A stretch of DNA of 64,000 nucleotides, taken from positions 4,092,001-4,156,000 of the forward strand of contig NZ_CP145335.1 of assembly GCF_049568105.1 (NCBI RefSeq), in the 5' to 3' direction. This document shows, piece after piece, positions 1 to 9,241 of this stretch. The position numbers were made by a program, and so were the translations under genes. Source of the DNA: Salinisphaera sp049568105. Its GTDB lineage: Bacteria > Pseudomonadota > Gammaproteobacteria > Nevskiales > Salinisphaeraceae. Within the stretch, counting starts at the first letter, position 1, and every line of letters starts with the position of its first letter. The notes under the pieces were generated by a model. That model searched no databases. It saw only the letters and a list, made by a program, of their open reading frames with translations, and was not told where the DNA came from.

Positions 1-766
1 TGGTGGCCAGCACCGCGGCCCAGACCAGTCCGAGCACGATGCCCCAGGTCAGCGCCTCGCCCGGCGTATGGAAACGTGCGCCGTCGCCCGAGAGCACCCC
101 ATGCCAGAGTGCGATACCAGGCTTGGCGCTCTGGTCGAGCAGCCCGGTCAATACCCCGGACCAGCCGCCCAAAGCGTGGATGAGATAGGCCGAGCCACCC
201 AGCGCCGCCGCGGTGAAGACCACGAACATGAGCGTATCGGTCAGAATTACCCCCGGTGAGCCGGAATACAGCACGAAACCGGTATAGGTCAGCCATACCA
301 GTACCAGCCCCATCCAGTAAGGCAGGCCGGTGACCTCGGTAAACATCATGCCGGCGCCCTGCATTACGCCCAGCATATAGGCGCCCAGCCCTACTACGGT
401 GGTCAGCCCGGCGATGATCTGTACCCAGCGCGAGTCGAAGCGCTCGCCAAAGAACGCCGGCACGGTCAATGCCTGGCTGCGCCGCAGATAGCGGCCGAAG
501 ATCAACGCACCGATCAAACAGCCCGCGGTACTCGTAGCCGCGAAGATGAGCATCACGAACGGATAGCCGCGATAAGCGAAGCCGGTCTCGCCCAGAAAGG
601 CACTGGTGCTCGCATAGCTGGCCACCAGCGTGCCCAGGATGACGAAGGTCGGCGCATTGCGCCCGGCCACCATATAGTCGTCGACATGCCGGACCCGTCG
701 TCCGGCCCATTGGCCGATAATGAAATAAGCCACCAGGCTGATGATGATCGCCAGCGTAAACAGCAT
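1..766 (-). CDS. Sodium:solute symporter family transporter (partial, 3' end outside window)
   Basis: Only the first 255 residues are present; the gene runs off the left edge. Translation from the ATG at 766 gives a hydrophobic protein with helix 1 at about residues 1-18, then a basic loop ending in DDYMVAGRN, then ASYASTSAFLGETG and several further membrane helices. A short N-terminal helix followed by a DYxxAGR loop and a Ser/Thr/Ala-rich second helix is typical of the SSS (SSF) family, which imports solutes such as sugars, amino acids or carboxylates with Na+. The substrate cannot be told from this part. It is transcribed away from the rest of the window and looks monocistronic at its 5' end. 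Confidence 0.8.
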   Translation of the reverse strand, partial: MLFTLAIIISLVAYFIIGQWAGRRVRHVDDYMVAGRNAPTFVILGTLVASYASTSAFLGETGFAYRGYPFVMLIFAATSTAGCLIGALIFGRYLRRSQALTVPAFFGERFDSRWVQIIAGLTTVVGLGAYMLGVMQGAGMMFTEVTGLPYWMGLVLVWLTYTGFVLYSGSPGVILTDTLMFVVFTAAALGGSAYLIHALGGWSGVLTGLLDQSAKPGIALWHGVLSGDGARFHTPGEALTWGIVLGLVWAAVLAT

Positions 767-1201
767 TGCTCGTCTTCTTGTCGCTCGATAACCCCGCTAA
801 CAACTCTAGGCGAGGCATCGCGCGCCACGTTCGCGAGCACGACTCGATTTTGTGCGCCGACGACGCGAGTTCCGCTGGCGCGGCGATCCGGATCGGCCGC
901 AGGCCATATCGCGCAGGCCGTAGACTCGAACCCGCGGTTCGCTGCCCCGTTCGAACAGACGAGCGCGGGTTATCGACAAACAACCGAGATCATGCCGGCG
1001 GCAGCGATCGCGGCTTGGCGACGTGTTCGTAGCAAGCCGAACTCATTCCCGGTATTGCAGCCCACGTGCTAAAACTCCACCAGCCAGGGCCTGATCGAAC
1101 CGGCTGAAGAACGTGGCTACCGGTTTTTCTACGACCGGCTACTCGATATAAGCGCCCCTCGGGCACGAGTGCGCCGGCAGTTCAGCAGGCCGCATGACGC
1201 C
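767..1201. other. Intergenic region, nothing recognised
   Basis: This lies between the start of the symporter gene and the end of the threonine aldolase gene, both on the minus strand. It should hold the symporter promoter. I see no coding frame with a family signature, no RNA gene and no strong terminator; a weak CCGGT/ACCGG hairpin lies at 1120-1138. Confidence 0.5.
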
Positions 1202-2284
1202 TTAGTCGACAGTCGTCATAAACCGCCGTATCGCAGCCGCGGCATCCTCGATGGTGAAGCCATCCGAAGTCGGGCCGATCTCGATTTCGGTGAGCGCATA
1301 GCCGTCGAGTGGCGCATCGATGAAGCGATCGAACAGCCATTGCCCTGTGGCCGCGGCAAACTGCCGGTGCCGTTCGGTCAAATCGGCCGGCGTGCCTGCC
1401 AACCAGACCTGGAAGGCATTGGTATGCGGCAGGCTCGGCTGCAGCAACAGCCCCGGCAGATCGCCTATCGCAGCCGCCAGCATCCGGGCACGGGCTACGA
1501 ACTCGGGTAGCCGCGGGCCGCGCTCGGCCAGACCGTCCAGTGCGGCGATGGCATAGGGATAGGCGGTATAGAGATTGCCCCCATAGCGGGTTTTCCAGAC
1601 ATCCAGCGCCGCCACGAAATCCTCTGGTCCTGCCACCAACGCCCCACCCAGACCGGCCAGCCCTTTGTAGAACGATACATAGACACTGTCGGCGAGGCCT
1701 GCCAGTTCGGCGACACTCAGGCCATAACCCGCTGCGGCTTCCCAGATCCGGGCACCGTCAAAATGTAGCGGCACCGCCTGTTCGCGGCACCAGGCCGAGA
1801 TCGCGCGCAGTTCGTCCAGCCCCGGCAACAGATAGCCGGCCCGGCGCAGCGGCAGCTCGACCACCACCGCTGCCAGTGGCTCGGTCAACGTTTCCAGTGC
1901 CGCTCGATCGAAGGGCCGATGTTGGCCCAAACGGATCGACGTCAGCCCACCGGCCCGTTCGAGCGCGCCGGCCTCGTCGACCGCCAGATGGCTGGCTGGA
2001 TGGATCACCACAGCGCGGCTGCCACGACGTTCGGCATGCACCTGGAGCGCACAGAGCTGTGCCGTTACGCCGTTGATAAAAAATCGCCCCGCGGCATGGC
2101 CGAGCTGGGCCAGGCTGGCAGTTTCTAGACGGGCCACCGCACCGCCGGTGCCATAGCCGTCGATGGCATCCTCGGCCTCGGCGTGGGCCGCCAAGACGGC
2201 CAAGCGCTCGGCGGCCGGCGGGGCGCTGGCGCGCGAGAGCACGAGCCCGCAGTCGTGCTTGATCTGTCGGTCGGTGAGATTCAT
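1202..2284 (-). CDS. Low-specificity threonine aldolase / beta-eliminating lyase family PLP enzyme
   Basis: This is a 360-residue fold-type I PLP enzyme. Signs are the substrate-channel motif LHFDGARIWEAAAGYG and the PLP-lysine region YVSFYKGLAGLGGALVAG, where the Lys of SFYKG should carry the cofactor. Family members cleave threonine or allo-threonine to glycine and acetaldehyde in the cytoplasm. The ATG at 2284 (MNLTDRQ) is chosen because homology begins there. The same frame stays open for another 133 codons upstream, but that stretch is Arg/Gly-rich and looks like noncoding high-GC sequence. The length fits the family. A related PLP lyase activity is possible. Confidence 0.85.
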   Translation of the reverse strand: MNLTDRQIKHDCGLVLSRASAPPAAERLAVLAAHAEAEDAIDGYGTGGAVARLETASLAQLGHAAGRFFINGVTAQLCALQVHAERRGSRAVVIHPASHLAVDEAGALERAGGLTSIRLGQHRPFDRAALETLTEPLAAVVVELPLRRAGYLLPGLDELRAISAWCREQAVPLHFDGARIWEAAAGYGLSVAELAGLADSVYVSFYKGLAGLGGALVAGPEDFVAALDVWKTRYGGNLYTAYPYAIAALDGLAERGPRLPEFVARARMLAAAIGDLPGLLLQPSLPHTNAFQVWLAGTPADLTERHRQFAAATGQWLFDRFIDAPLDGYALTEIEIGPTSDGFTIEDAAAAIRRFMTTVD

Positions 2285-2691
2285 GGCAACTTTGCAACGA
2301 ATGGCCAAGCCACTGTAAGCAAAGACCCGGCCGACCGCGATTGGTCCGCGCGAACACAGGCCGGCATACGACATCCCCAGGCCCGCTAAAGATAAACAGA
2401 CCGCCCAGGCCAGCCAACTCACACTCGAATATGCGCCGGCCCAACCGTTCGATGCCGGGCGCCGCGAAAGCGCACCGGCTGCAGTGTACGAGTGAATTAC
2501 GGCCGATCTCGCCGAGCCGTTGAGCGCGTGTCGCCGGCCGGCCGAACGCCTGCCCGGCCGTTGGCACCGGCCGAGGAAGCCCCGCCGCAGGGGGCACCGA
2601 TCCCCGCTTTGTGCCCCCCAATGAAGCCGATACAGGCCGGCAGCCCGCCGCATGACGTCAGTAGCGACGGGCCGTCGAGACAAACTGTGGC
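2285..2691. other. Intergenic region upstream of the aldolase gene
   Basis: About 400 bases separate the aldolase start from the PhoX stop, both genes on the minus strand. It should contain the aldolase promoter. The open frames here are compositional and lack family features. I found no clear operator or terminator. Confidence 0.45.
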
Positions 2692-4848
2692 TTACACCGC
2701 GATCTGGCCACCGTCGCTTTTCTGAATCACCACGGTCGAGGCCCGCGGCCGGACTGTGCCCTCGGTGACGGCAGTGGCATCGGCCGCCGACGGCCAGTTG
2801 CCGGGATGCTGGATGTTGATGAACAGCGCGGTCTTGTCTGGCGTGGCGAAGATGCCGGTTACCTCGCAGCCGTTCGGGCCGACCGCAAAGCGCTTGAGCT
2901 GGGCCTGATCGGCCTCGTCGACGACCGCAGCATCGCCATCGGCCCGACTAACGCTCGAAGGCATTACCGCCAGCACTTGGTCGTTGGTGTCTTCGGCCAC
3001 GGCATTGCCGCTGTTGTCGGTCTCGATCCAGAGGATGCCGTTGCCGTCGCCGCGGTCGTCATACCACAGGCCGTCGGGGCTCGCGAACTGGTTGGATGCG
3101 GTCAGGCCCGAGAGATTGCCGTCCTCGCCTTCGGCCCCGCCGAACACGAAGATGTCCCAGCTGAACGACGCGGCGTCGCCGGCTTCGCGCCAACGGATGA
3201 CCTGGCCGTATTCGTTGTCGGGCCGGGGGTTGGCAGCATTGACCGGCGCGCTGGCATAGCCCACGCCGAGATCGCCGATCGCAGCGCCGTCGCCGGTGAA
3301 GCCTGGATCGGTGTCTTCGGCGGTGCGATCCGAGTTATTGGTCAACGACATATAGACATCGCCCGAGGCCGGATCCACGGTCCCCCACTCGGGGCGATCC
3401 ATGGGCGTGGCCCCCACCAGGTCGGCTGCATCGCAGGTATGGATGAGCACCCCGGCCTGATCGTCGGCCTCCAGACCCAGCGCCTCGGCCAATGTCCGGT
3501 CGCCGGCACGGGTCAGCGTGTCCGGGGCCAGCGCCAGCCATTCGCCGCTGCCGTCGGCGTTGAAGCGGGCGACATACAGCGTGCCCGAATCCAGATACAT
3601 ATCGCCTATGGCCAGCCGGTCGTTGTTGTCACCGGCGACATTGGCGTAGGTCGCGTCCCAGGGTGTGTCGGAGACGAACTTATAGATATATTCGTTGCGC
3701 GAATCGTGGCCGGTATAGAACACCACCGGTTCGCCCTCGGTGAGCCGGCCCAACCAGCAGCCTTCGTGGCGGAACCGGCCCAGCGCGGTGCGTTTCACCG
3801 GCCGGGCGGTGTTGTTATAGGGATCGACCTCGAGCACATAGCCGAAAGTACGCGGCTCGTTGCGATAATCGTCGCGGGCGGTATCGCCACTCGGGGTAGC
3901 ATTGAAGCGGGCGAACTCGCCGTTGTGTTCGCTGGGGTCGCCGGCTGCGGTTTCCCAGGCGTAGCGGCCGACCTCGCGGGCGATGCCGAGCCGATCGTCG
4001 TCGGCATAGCGATCCGAGTTTTTGATGAACACCGACGGCCAGTTTTCTTCGCAGGACAGATACGTGCCCCAGGGCGTATAGCCGCAGGCACAGTTGTTGT
4101 TGGTGCCTCGGGTTTCGGTACCGCTGTTCGAATAGGCGGTCACTACATACTCGGAGCCGGCCACCGGGCCGCTCAGCGTGACCGGCGTAGCGCTGGTGAT
4201 GCGCTGGTTATAGTTGGTATCGGATGCCGGTGCCCATTGGCCTTGATCGTCTTTTGCGATACGGATGACCGTGACCCCATGGGCGTTGATTTCGGTGCGT
4301 ACCTCATCGGCCGGGCGGGCACCCTCGTTGTCTTCGGGGGTAGTCGGCCCGCCCTGGGGCGCCCATAGCGCGGCTTGGTCGATATATTCGTTGTTCAGGG
4401 CGACCACGAAGTCGCTCGAGGCCGTGTCGTCGGACAACGGGAAGTGGTACATGCCGTCGTGGTGCATGCCGACGCTATTGGCCTGGATGGCCGGAGTCAG
4501 CATCAGGTCTTCTCTCCAGCCCGGGGCCGAGGCATTGATCGGTGTGCCCCAGGGCATGAGCACCTGGGCCGTATAACCGGAAGGTACGACCACCGCATCG
4601 GTTTTGGACCCGGCCACGGCCTCGAAAGCCAACGCCATGGCTGCGGCCATGTCGCCCTCGTCGGTGTCCGTATTATTGTCGTCGTCACTGCAGGCGGTCA
4701 GGCCAAAGCCGCTCAGCATAGTGGCAGCCGCGACCCCCAGCCCACCGCGCAATACCCCGCGCCGCGACAGCCGCCGTTCGAGTACCGAGGAAAACGGCTC
4801 GTTATCGCTCTGGTTTAACAAACGATGGTCTTCGATCTCTTCGCTCAT
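2692..4848 (-). CDS. phoX: PhoX family (DUF839) alkaline phosphatase, Tat-exported
   Basis: This 718-residue protein belongs to the PhoX/DUF839 family of Ca/Fe-dependent secreted phosphatases that release phosphate from organic esters. The N-terminus has a twin-arginine signal, LSRRGVLRGG at about residues 27-36. A lipobox-like LTAC (Cys53) follows before an Asp/Asn-rich linker, so it may be a Tat-exported lipoprotein. Family hallmarks in order are PWGTPI, GMHHDGMYHFPL, LNNEYIDQ, SCEENWPSVF, GRFRHEGCWLGR, DGLWYDDRGDGNGILWIETD and FINIQHPGNWP. The ATG at 4848 is chosen because AAGGGGG lies just upstream; an in-frame start 20 codons earlier is less likely. Phosphate-starvation control is expected for the family, but only one PhoB-like half site is visible. 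Confidence 0.9.
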   Translation of the reverse strand: MSEEIEDHRLLNQSDNEPFSSVLERRLSRRGVLRGGLGVAAATMLSGFGLTACSDDDNNTDTDEGDMAAAMALAFEAVAGSKTDAVVVPSGYTAQVLMPWGTPINASAPGWREDLMLTPAIQANSVGMHHDGMYHFPLSDDTASSDFVVALNNEYIDQAALWAPQGGPTTPEDNEGARPADEVRTEINAHGVTVIRIAKDDQGQWAPASDTNYNQRITSATPVTLSGPVAGSEYVVTAYSNSGTETRGTNNNCACGYTPWGTYLSCEENWPSVFIKNSDRYADDDRLGIAREVGRYAWETAAGDPSEHNGEFARFNATPSGDTARDDYRNEPRTFGYVLEVDPYNNTARPVKRTALGRFRHEGCWLGRLTEGEPVVFYTGHDSRNEYIYKFVSDTPWDATYANVAGDNNDRLAIGDMYLDSGTLYVARFNADGSGEWLALAPDTLTRAGDRTLAEALGLEADDQAGVLIHTCDAADLVGATPMDRPEWGTVDPASGDVYMSLTNNSDRTAEDTDPGFTGDGAAIGDLGVGYASAPVNAANPRPDNEYGQVIRWREAGDAASFSWDIFVFGGAEGEDGNLSGLTASNQFASPDGLWYDDRGDGNGILWIETDNSGNAVAEDTNDQVLAVMPSSVSRADGDAAVVDEADQAQLKRFAVGPNGCEVTGIFATPDKTALFINIQHPGNWPSAADATAVTEGTVRPRASTVVIQKSDGGQIAV

Positions 4849-5213
4849 GAAGAACGCCCCCTTTTGTTGGAGATAGGCAGTGTGACCGGCGCGTCCCCTT
4901 CGTATCACGCCCCGGGAATCAAGACGCTATACCCCGCCAATGACAGATTGGTTAACCCCCAACCAATCGACCGCTCAAAAGATCGTTTACCGGTGCTTAA
5001 ACGATTTTCGGCTCATACCCAACCTGCTCACCAAGCTACAGGCACAGCGCCCACGGCACCGCCCGGCTGGTTCGGCGCGCAGGCCATCACCGATTCATAC
5101 GCTCGATCGACGCCACCCGATTGGGTCCATAGCGATTTGCACCCGGTGTTGTCGCCACCGTGCTACATGAGCTGGCCGGCCCCGGGCGGCTGCGAGCAGC
5201 GCGCCCTACGCGT
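4849..5213. other. Intergenic region upstream of phoX
   Basis: This holds the phoX promoter. Read on the minus strand it contains a single CTGTCAT (4940-4946), which matches half of a PhoB box, about 92 bases before the phoX start. The second half is not recognisable. Nothing else was identified. Confidence 0.4.
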
Positions 5214-6020
5214 CTATTCGAGGATCTCGACCGGCTGGCCCACCACCAGCATCCCTGCGGTTTCGACCACCAGGTTCTGACCGAAACAGACTTCGTTGTC
5301 AGCGTCCTTGCGGTAGCGCGCCAGGGTGCGCATCGGCTCGCCGTCGGCGCGGCGCTCGCCGCGGGCCGGATCGACGGTGATCATCACGCAGCGCCCGCAG
5401 GGCTTGGCCACGCGAAACACGACTTCGCCGATACGTATGCGCTGCCAACCATCCTCGGCAAAAGCATGATTCCCACTAACGACAATATTAGGCCGGAACT
5501 GGGCCATGACATGGCTGCCATCGGTGCGTGCATTGAGATCTGCCAGCGAAGCCTGGGTCGTGAGCAGCAGCGGGTAACCATCGGCAAAACTGACCGCGGT
5601 ACCGATCCGATCGCGATAGCGGTTGGAGCGCTCGCCCAACCAGAGCAGATGCACCGGCTCACCGACGATACGGCTGAACCAGGCATCCAGGCGGATGGTA
5701 GTCGTCCAGGCAGGGAATGCATCGGCCCAGAGCCGGGTCTCGAACGGTTGACCGGCGAATGCCGAGCGGGGTTCCACCAGCGCGACATGGTCATCGTGGT
5801 ATACCGCCAACTGCTCGCCGTCGAAGCGGGCGAAGACCCGCTGTAGGCCCGGATACCGGCGTGCGGTGACGAAGCTGCCATCGGGCCGGGCCAGCATGAA
5901 ACGACGGTCGCCAGCCAGCCCTTCCGCAGTCACCCGGGCCTCGCCAAGCGCTTGTCCGGCACTGGATTTGATCGGATAGCGATAGATCCCCGACAGGGTG
6001 GGCACGGTATTGTCGCTCAA
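5214..6020 (-). CDS. MOSC domain protein, YcbX-like
   Basis: This 268-residue protein has an N-terminal MOSC beta-barrel domain (GIYRYPIKSSAGQ near residue 11, GLAGDRRFML near 34) and a C-terminal MOSC domain with the conserved Cys in KPCGRCVM near residue 214. MOSC proteins bind or transfer sulfur or act on the molybdenum cofactor. YcbX-type members take part in N-hydroxylated base and amidoxime reduction. E. coli YcbX has an extra C-terminal 2Fe-2S ferredoxin domain that is missing here, so an outside electron donor would be needed. A molybdenum hydroxylase is encoded nearby, but no operon link exists. Confidence 0.85.
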   Translation of the reverse strand: MSDNTVPTLSGIYRYPIKSSAGQALGEARVTAEGLAGDRRFMLARPDGSFVTARRYPGLQRVFARFDGEQLAVYHDDHVALVEPRSAFAGQPFETRLWADAFPAWTTTIRLDAWFSRIVGEPVHLLWLGERSNRYRDRIGTAVSFADGYPLLLTTQASLADLNARTDGSHVMAQFRPNIVVSGNHAFAEDGWQRIRIGEVVFRVAKPCGRCVMITVDPARGERRADGEPMRTLARYRKDADNEVCFGQNLVVETAGMLVVGQPVEILE

Positions 6021-6095
6021 GATCGCACCGCCGGTGCGCAGACATGGACGGCCATTGATGTTGCAGCAACTACCACTGACGCGCCAGCGGCTTGC

Positions 6096-6126
6096 CTAGG
6101 GCGCGTCTCGTAACGATGCGCCCTAG
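6096..6126. repeat. Perfect 9-bp inverted repeat
   Basis: CTAGGGCGC at 6096-6104 pairs with GCGCCCTAG at 6118-6126 across a 13-base loop. It sits about 75 bases upstream of the MOSC start. It could be an operator or a backup terminator for the ABC operon. No T-run follows on either strand. Confidence 0.5.
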
Positions 6127-6550
6127 AGCGGGTCGCCGCCCAATCACCTGGGCCCCGGCGAGCAACGGCGCGGTCGTGATGCGCCTACTCGGCGGCGCCT
6201 TTGTCCGGCATGTCGGGCAGAATTTCTCGATCGGCTAGATCGAGCACGATGGCACCCGTATTCGGCGGTATCTCAGGTGCGTGTCACTGCGCTGCTGTTC
6301 GCCGCGGAGGCCACAACGCCACTGCAACACCAGCCACATTGGCTGCGGGTCCAAAACTGCCGAGGAACCAGCGCAACCGGGCCTTGCAGACGTCGCCAAC
6401 GATTAGCCCTTCGGTCCGGCAGCAGCAGGCATTACCGATCAGCCGCGACCGTAGCCCCGCGCCTTATCGTTGCCGCCACACGCGGTCAGGCGATATCGGC
6501 CTCGGACGGGCTGAATCGTAATACGGACGGCCGCCAGCCCGGCCGTATCA

Positions 6551-6584
6551 CGCCCCGGAACGACAGCGCCGCCGTTCCGGGGCG
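6551..6584 (-). terminator. Strong stem-loop downstream of the catabolic/ABC operon
   Basis: CGCCCCGGAACG (6551-6562) and CGTTCCGGGGCG (6573-6584) form a perfect 12-bp stem with a 10-base loop, 53 bases after the stop of the binding-protein gene. The position fits an operon end. There is no U-tract, so it may be a 3'-end stabilising stem or a Rho-assisted terminator. Confidence 0.6.
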
Positions 6585-6636
6585 GAGGCTGCATGCGGTT
6601 TCGGCCCAGCGACGCTCAGACGAAACCTCGACAGCC

Positions 6637-7437
6637 CTAACGTGCCAGGGCGCTGGCCGGAATGCCCCATTTCTTGGCGTTGGCTTCGGCCTGGGACGAC
6701 TGCATATACCAAGCCATATCCTTGCGCAGCTGATCGGTCACCGCGCTGTCCTTGCGGACCGCGATCCCGACATTGGTGGTATGCGGGTCGCGAAAGGCGA
6801 TCTCGAACTGGCCTTCCTTCTGTTTTTGGGCATAGGCCAACGAAGTCAGGGTTTCGAAGATACCCGCCAGACGTCCGTTGGCCAGCTGCGGAATCTCCTG
6901 GGCGACCGCCGGATACGATTTCAGCTGGATGGCATCCTGACCCTGCGATTCACAGTGTTTCTGGCTCGCCTTTTTGATCGCATCGAGCTCGGGCGCGCTG
7001 CCGGTCAACACCCCCACCCGTTTGCCGCAAAGATCCTCATAGCCACCGATCGCATCGGCATTACGCTTGGTCACCATGATCGCGAAGCCATTCTTGAGAT
7101 AGTTGACGAAATCCACGGACTTGCGGCGCTCGGCCGTGTTGTAGATATCCGATACCACCATATCGACCCGACCGCTCTTAAGCGACGGCAACAGACCGTT
7201 GAAATTACTGGTCTTCAGGTCATAGCTCCAGCTACCGTGCTTGGACAGTGCCTTGATCATGTCGATTTCGAAACCGACGATTTGGTTGCTATCGCTGGAC
7301 CGATAGCTCAAAGGTGGGAAGTCGGCCGATGTCGCGACCACGTATTTTTTTCCGTTGTCGCCAGCAAACGCCGGAGTGGCTGCCGTAATCAACAGCGCAG
7401 CCGCCACCAGCTTCTTGAATCTCGATGAATCGGACAT
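6637..7437 (-). CDS. Amino-acid-type ABC transporter substrate-binding protein (family 3)
   Basis: This 266-residue periplasmic protein has a Sec signal peptide ending TPAFA (about residue 25) and an SBP_bac_3 domain: FPPLSYR, IVGFEIDMIKALSKHG, RVDMVVSDIYNTAERRKSVDF, CGKRVGVLTGS. The family binds polar amino acids, opines or related small charged compounds and hands them to an inner-membrane permease. It lies 3 bases after the fused permease-ATPase gene, so the two form one import system. It is the last gene of the heterocycle-degradation island, which suggests that the ligand is the pathway substrate or an intermediate rather than an ordinary amino acid. Confidence 0.9.
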   Translation of the reverse strand: MSDSSRFKKLVAAALLITAATPAFAGDNGKKYVVATSADFPPLSYRSSDSNQIVGFEIDMIKALSKHGSWSYDLKTSNFNGLLPSLKSGRVDMVVSDIYNTAERRKSVDFVNYLKNGFAIMVTKRNADAIGGYEDLCGKRVGVLTGSAPELDAIKKASQKHCESQGQDAIQLKSYPAVAQEIPQLANGRLAGIFETLTSLAYAQKQKEGQFEIAFRDPHTTNVGIAVRKDSAVTDQLRKDMAWYMQSSQAEANAKKWGIPASALAR

Positions 7438-7440
7438 GCC

Positions 7441-9096
7441 TTATACCTCTGCCGTTTTGGAAGATTTGCCTTCGGAACGTTGCTCAATCAGGTGGATGAA
7501 GTTCTGAGTGCGGGGATTGTCCGGCGCGTTGAAGACCTCCGCCGGCGGGCCGTGCTGTACCACTTGGCCCGACTCCATGAAGACGACTTTGTCGGCCCAG
7601 TCTCGGGCGAACACGATTTCGTGGCTGACCACCACCATGGTCATGCCCGAGTTGGCGAGCTTGCGCATCAGATCGAGCACTTCGTTGACCAGTTCGGGGT
7701 CTAGCGCCGACGTCGGCTCATCGAACAGCAGCAGCCGCGGCCGGGTGGCCACCGCCCGGATGATGGCGATGCGCTGCTGCTGACCGCCGGACAGCTGGTG
7801 GGGATAGTGGTTTTCGTATTCCGCCAGCCCGGCCCAGGCCAACAGCTCGCGAGCCTCGGCCCGGGCCTGCTCGCGAGCGCAGCCATGCACCCGCAGCGGC
7901 GCTTCGATCACGTTCTCGAGCACGGTCAGATGATCGAACAGATTGAAATGCTGAAAGACCATGCCGACGCCAACCTTGGCCCGGGCTCGGGCCGGATCGC
8001 GGATCGGCACCAGACCGGTCGCCGAGGAGCGATAGCCGACATACTGGCCGCCGACCGTAATTTCGCCGTCGTCGATGGTCTCCAGTCGGTTGATAGTGCG
8101 TAGCAGGGTGGTCTTGCCGGAACCGCTGGGCCCGATCAAAAACACCACTTCGCCGGGGTAGATATTGAACGACACATTGCGCAGCACCGGCTTGCCGTGG
8201 AAGGCCTTCGAGACATCGTTAATCACCACATAGGGTCGCCGCGCGCCGCTGGCGCTGGGCCGCTGCGACTGAATCGCCTCGGGGGCCGCGGGCTCGAGGA
8301 ATTTCTGCATTGCCGGTATGGCCGCGAATGCCGGCTGTTCCGGGCCCGTCGGTTTCGAATTCGGGGCCGACGGCTGTTGGCCCGTCGTCGGCGCGATCTG
8401 CGGCGCGTCGCCGGCCGCGGCAACCGCCACCGCATGCCCGCGCCGCTCGAGATCGAGATAGCGCTCGAGATAATTCTGGCCAACCGCGATCAGGGTCGTG
8501 GCCGCCAGATACATCACCCCGGCCGCCAGAAACACCTCGACGTACTGGAAGTTCGACGAGACCACCTGCTCGCTGTTGAGGGTGAGCTCCTGGACCGTGA
8601 TCACCGAGGCCAGCGAGGTATGCTTGACGACCACCATGCCCTCATTGGCCATGGCCGGGGCGATCGAGCGCATCGCCTGTGGCACGATCACCCGACGCAT
8701 GATCTGCCAGGTGGTCAGGCCGAGTGCGCTCGCCGCATCGATTTGGGTCTTTTTGATCGACTGCAGCCCGCCGCGAATGATCTCCGACATAAAGGCGATC
8801 TCGTTGAGCATCAGCCCGAGCACGGCGGTCCAGAAGGCGCTGATCTGCAGCCCGGCCAACGGCAACACGTTGTACCAGAACAGCAGCTGCAGCAGGATCG
8901 GCGTGCCACGCATGACCCAGACATAGGGCACCGGCAGCGCTCGGACCCAGGCCATGCTCGACAGCCGCATCATCGCCATGCCGAGCGAAAACGGCAGAGC
9001 CCCGAGAAAGGAAATGACGGCAATGAGCATGGCCATCATCAGGCCTTGCCATAACAACGGCAGGCTCAGGTAATGCAGAAAGGCGCTGATGTCCAT
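7441..9096 (-). CDS. ABC importer: permease and ATPase fused in one polypeptide
   Basis: The 551-residue protein joins two units that are normally separate. Residues about 1-220 are a HisM/GlnP-type permease with several helices and the EAA-like loop DAASALGLTTWQIMRRVIVP. A Pro/Ala/Gln-rich linker spans about 230-290. Residues about 290-545 are a GlnQ-type ATPase with Walker A GPSGSGKTT, Q-loop VFQHFNLFDHLTVLENV, signature LSGGQQQRIAIIRA, Walker B LLLFDEPTSALDPE and switch His in VVVSHE. The ATG at 9096 has AGAGGG just upstream; a TTG six codons earlier is less likely. With the binding protein directly downstream it should form a homodimeric importer driven by ATP. Confidence 0.93.
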   Translation of the reverse strand: MDISAFLHYLSLPLLWQGLMMAMLIAVISFLGALPFSLGMAMMRLSSMAWVRALPVPYVWVMRGTPILLQLLFWYNVLPLAGLQISAFWTAVLGLMLNEIAFMSEIIRGGLQSIKKTQIDAASALGLTTWQIMRRVIVPQAMRSIAPAMANEGMVVVKHTSLASVITVQELTLNSEQVVSSNFQYVEVFLAAGVMYLAATTLIAVGQNYLERYLDLERRGHAVAVAAAGDAPQIAPTTGQQPSAPNSKPTGPEQPAFAAIPAMQKFLEPAAPEAIQSQRPSASGARRPYVVINDVSKAFHGKPVLRNVSFNIYPGEVVFLIGPSGSGKTTLLRTINRLETIDDGEITVGGQYVGYRSSATGLVPIRDPARARAKVGVGMVFQHFNLFDHLTVLENVIEAPLRVHGCAREQARAEARELLAWAGLAEYENHYPHQLSGGQQQRIAIIRAVATRPRLLLFDEPTSALDPELVNEVLDLMRKLANSGMTMVVVSHEIVFARDWADKVVFMESGQVVQHGPPAEVFNAPDNPRTQNFIHLIEQRSEGKSSKTAEV

Positions 9097-9241
9097 CGAA
9101 CCCTCTTTTTCCAAAAACGTTTGTAAAGACCGTGGCGCTCGCGTTTTCGTCGCGCCCGCGCGCTGTTATGCACGAACCGATTCCTCGCCCGCGTGCCTGC
9201 CCAGCACCGGCCAGAGATACTGCAGCCCGGTCGCCGAGCGC

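Larger units (their letters stand above)
6021..6636. other. Intergenic region with two strong inverted repeats
   Basis: This 616-base gap lies between the end of the ABC binding-protein gene and the start of the MOSC gene, both on the minus strand. It holds two perfect stem-loops, listed separately, and presumably the MOSC promoter. No convincing gene was found. Confidence 0.5.

Noticed and set aside
2806..4368. A 520-codon open frame on the plus strand, antisense to phoX
   Set aside because: It lies wholly inside a gene with clear PhoX motifs; its translation is repetitive in Gly, Ala, Val and Ile and shows no family signature. High GC at third positions keeps antisense frames open.
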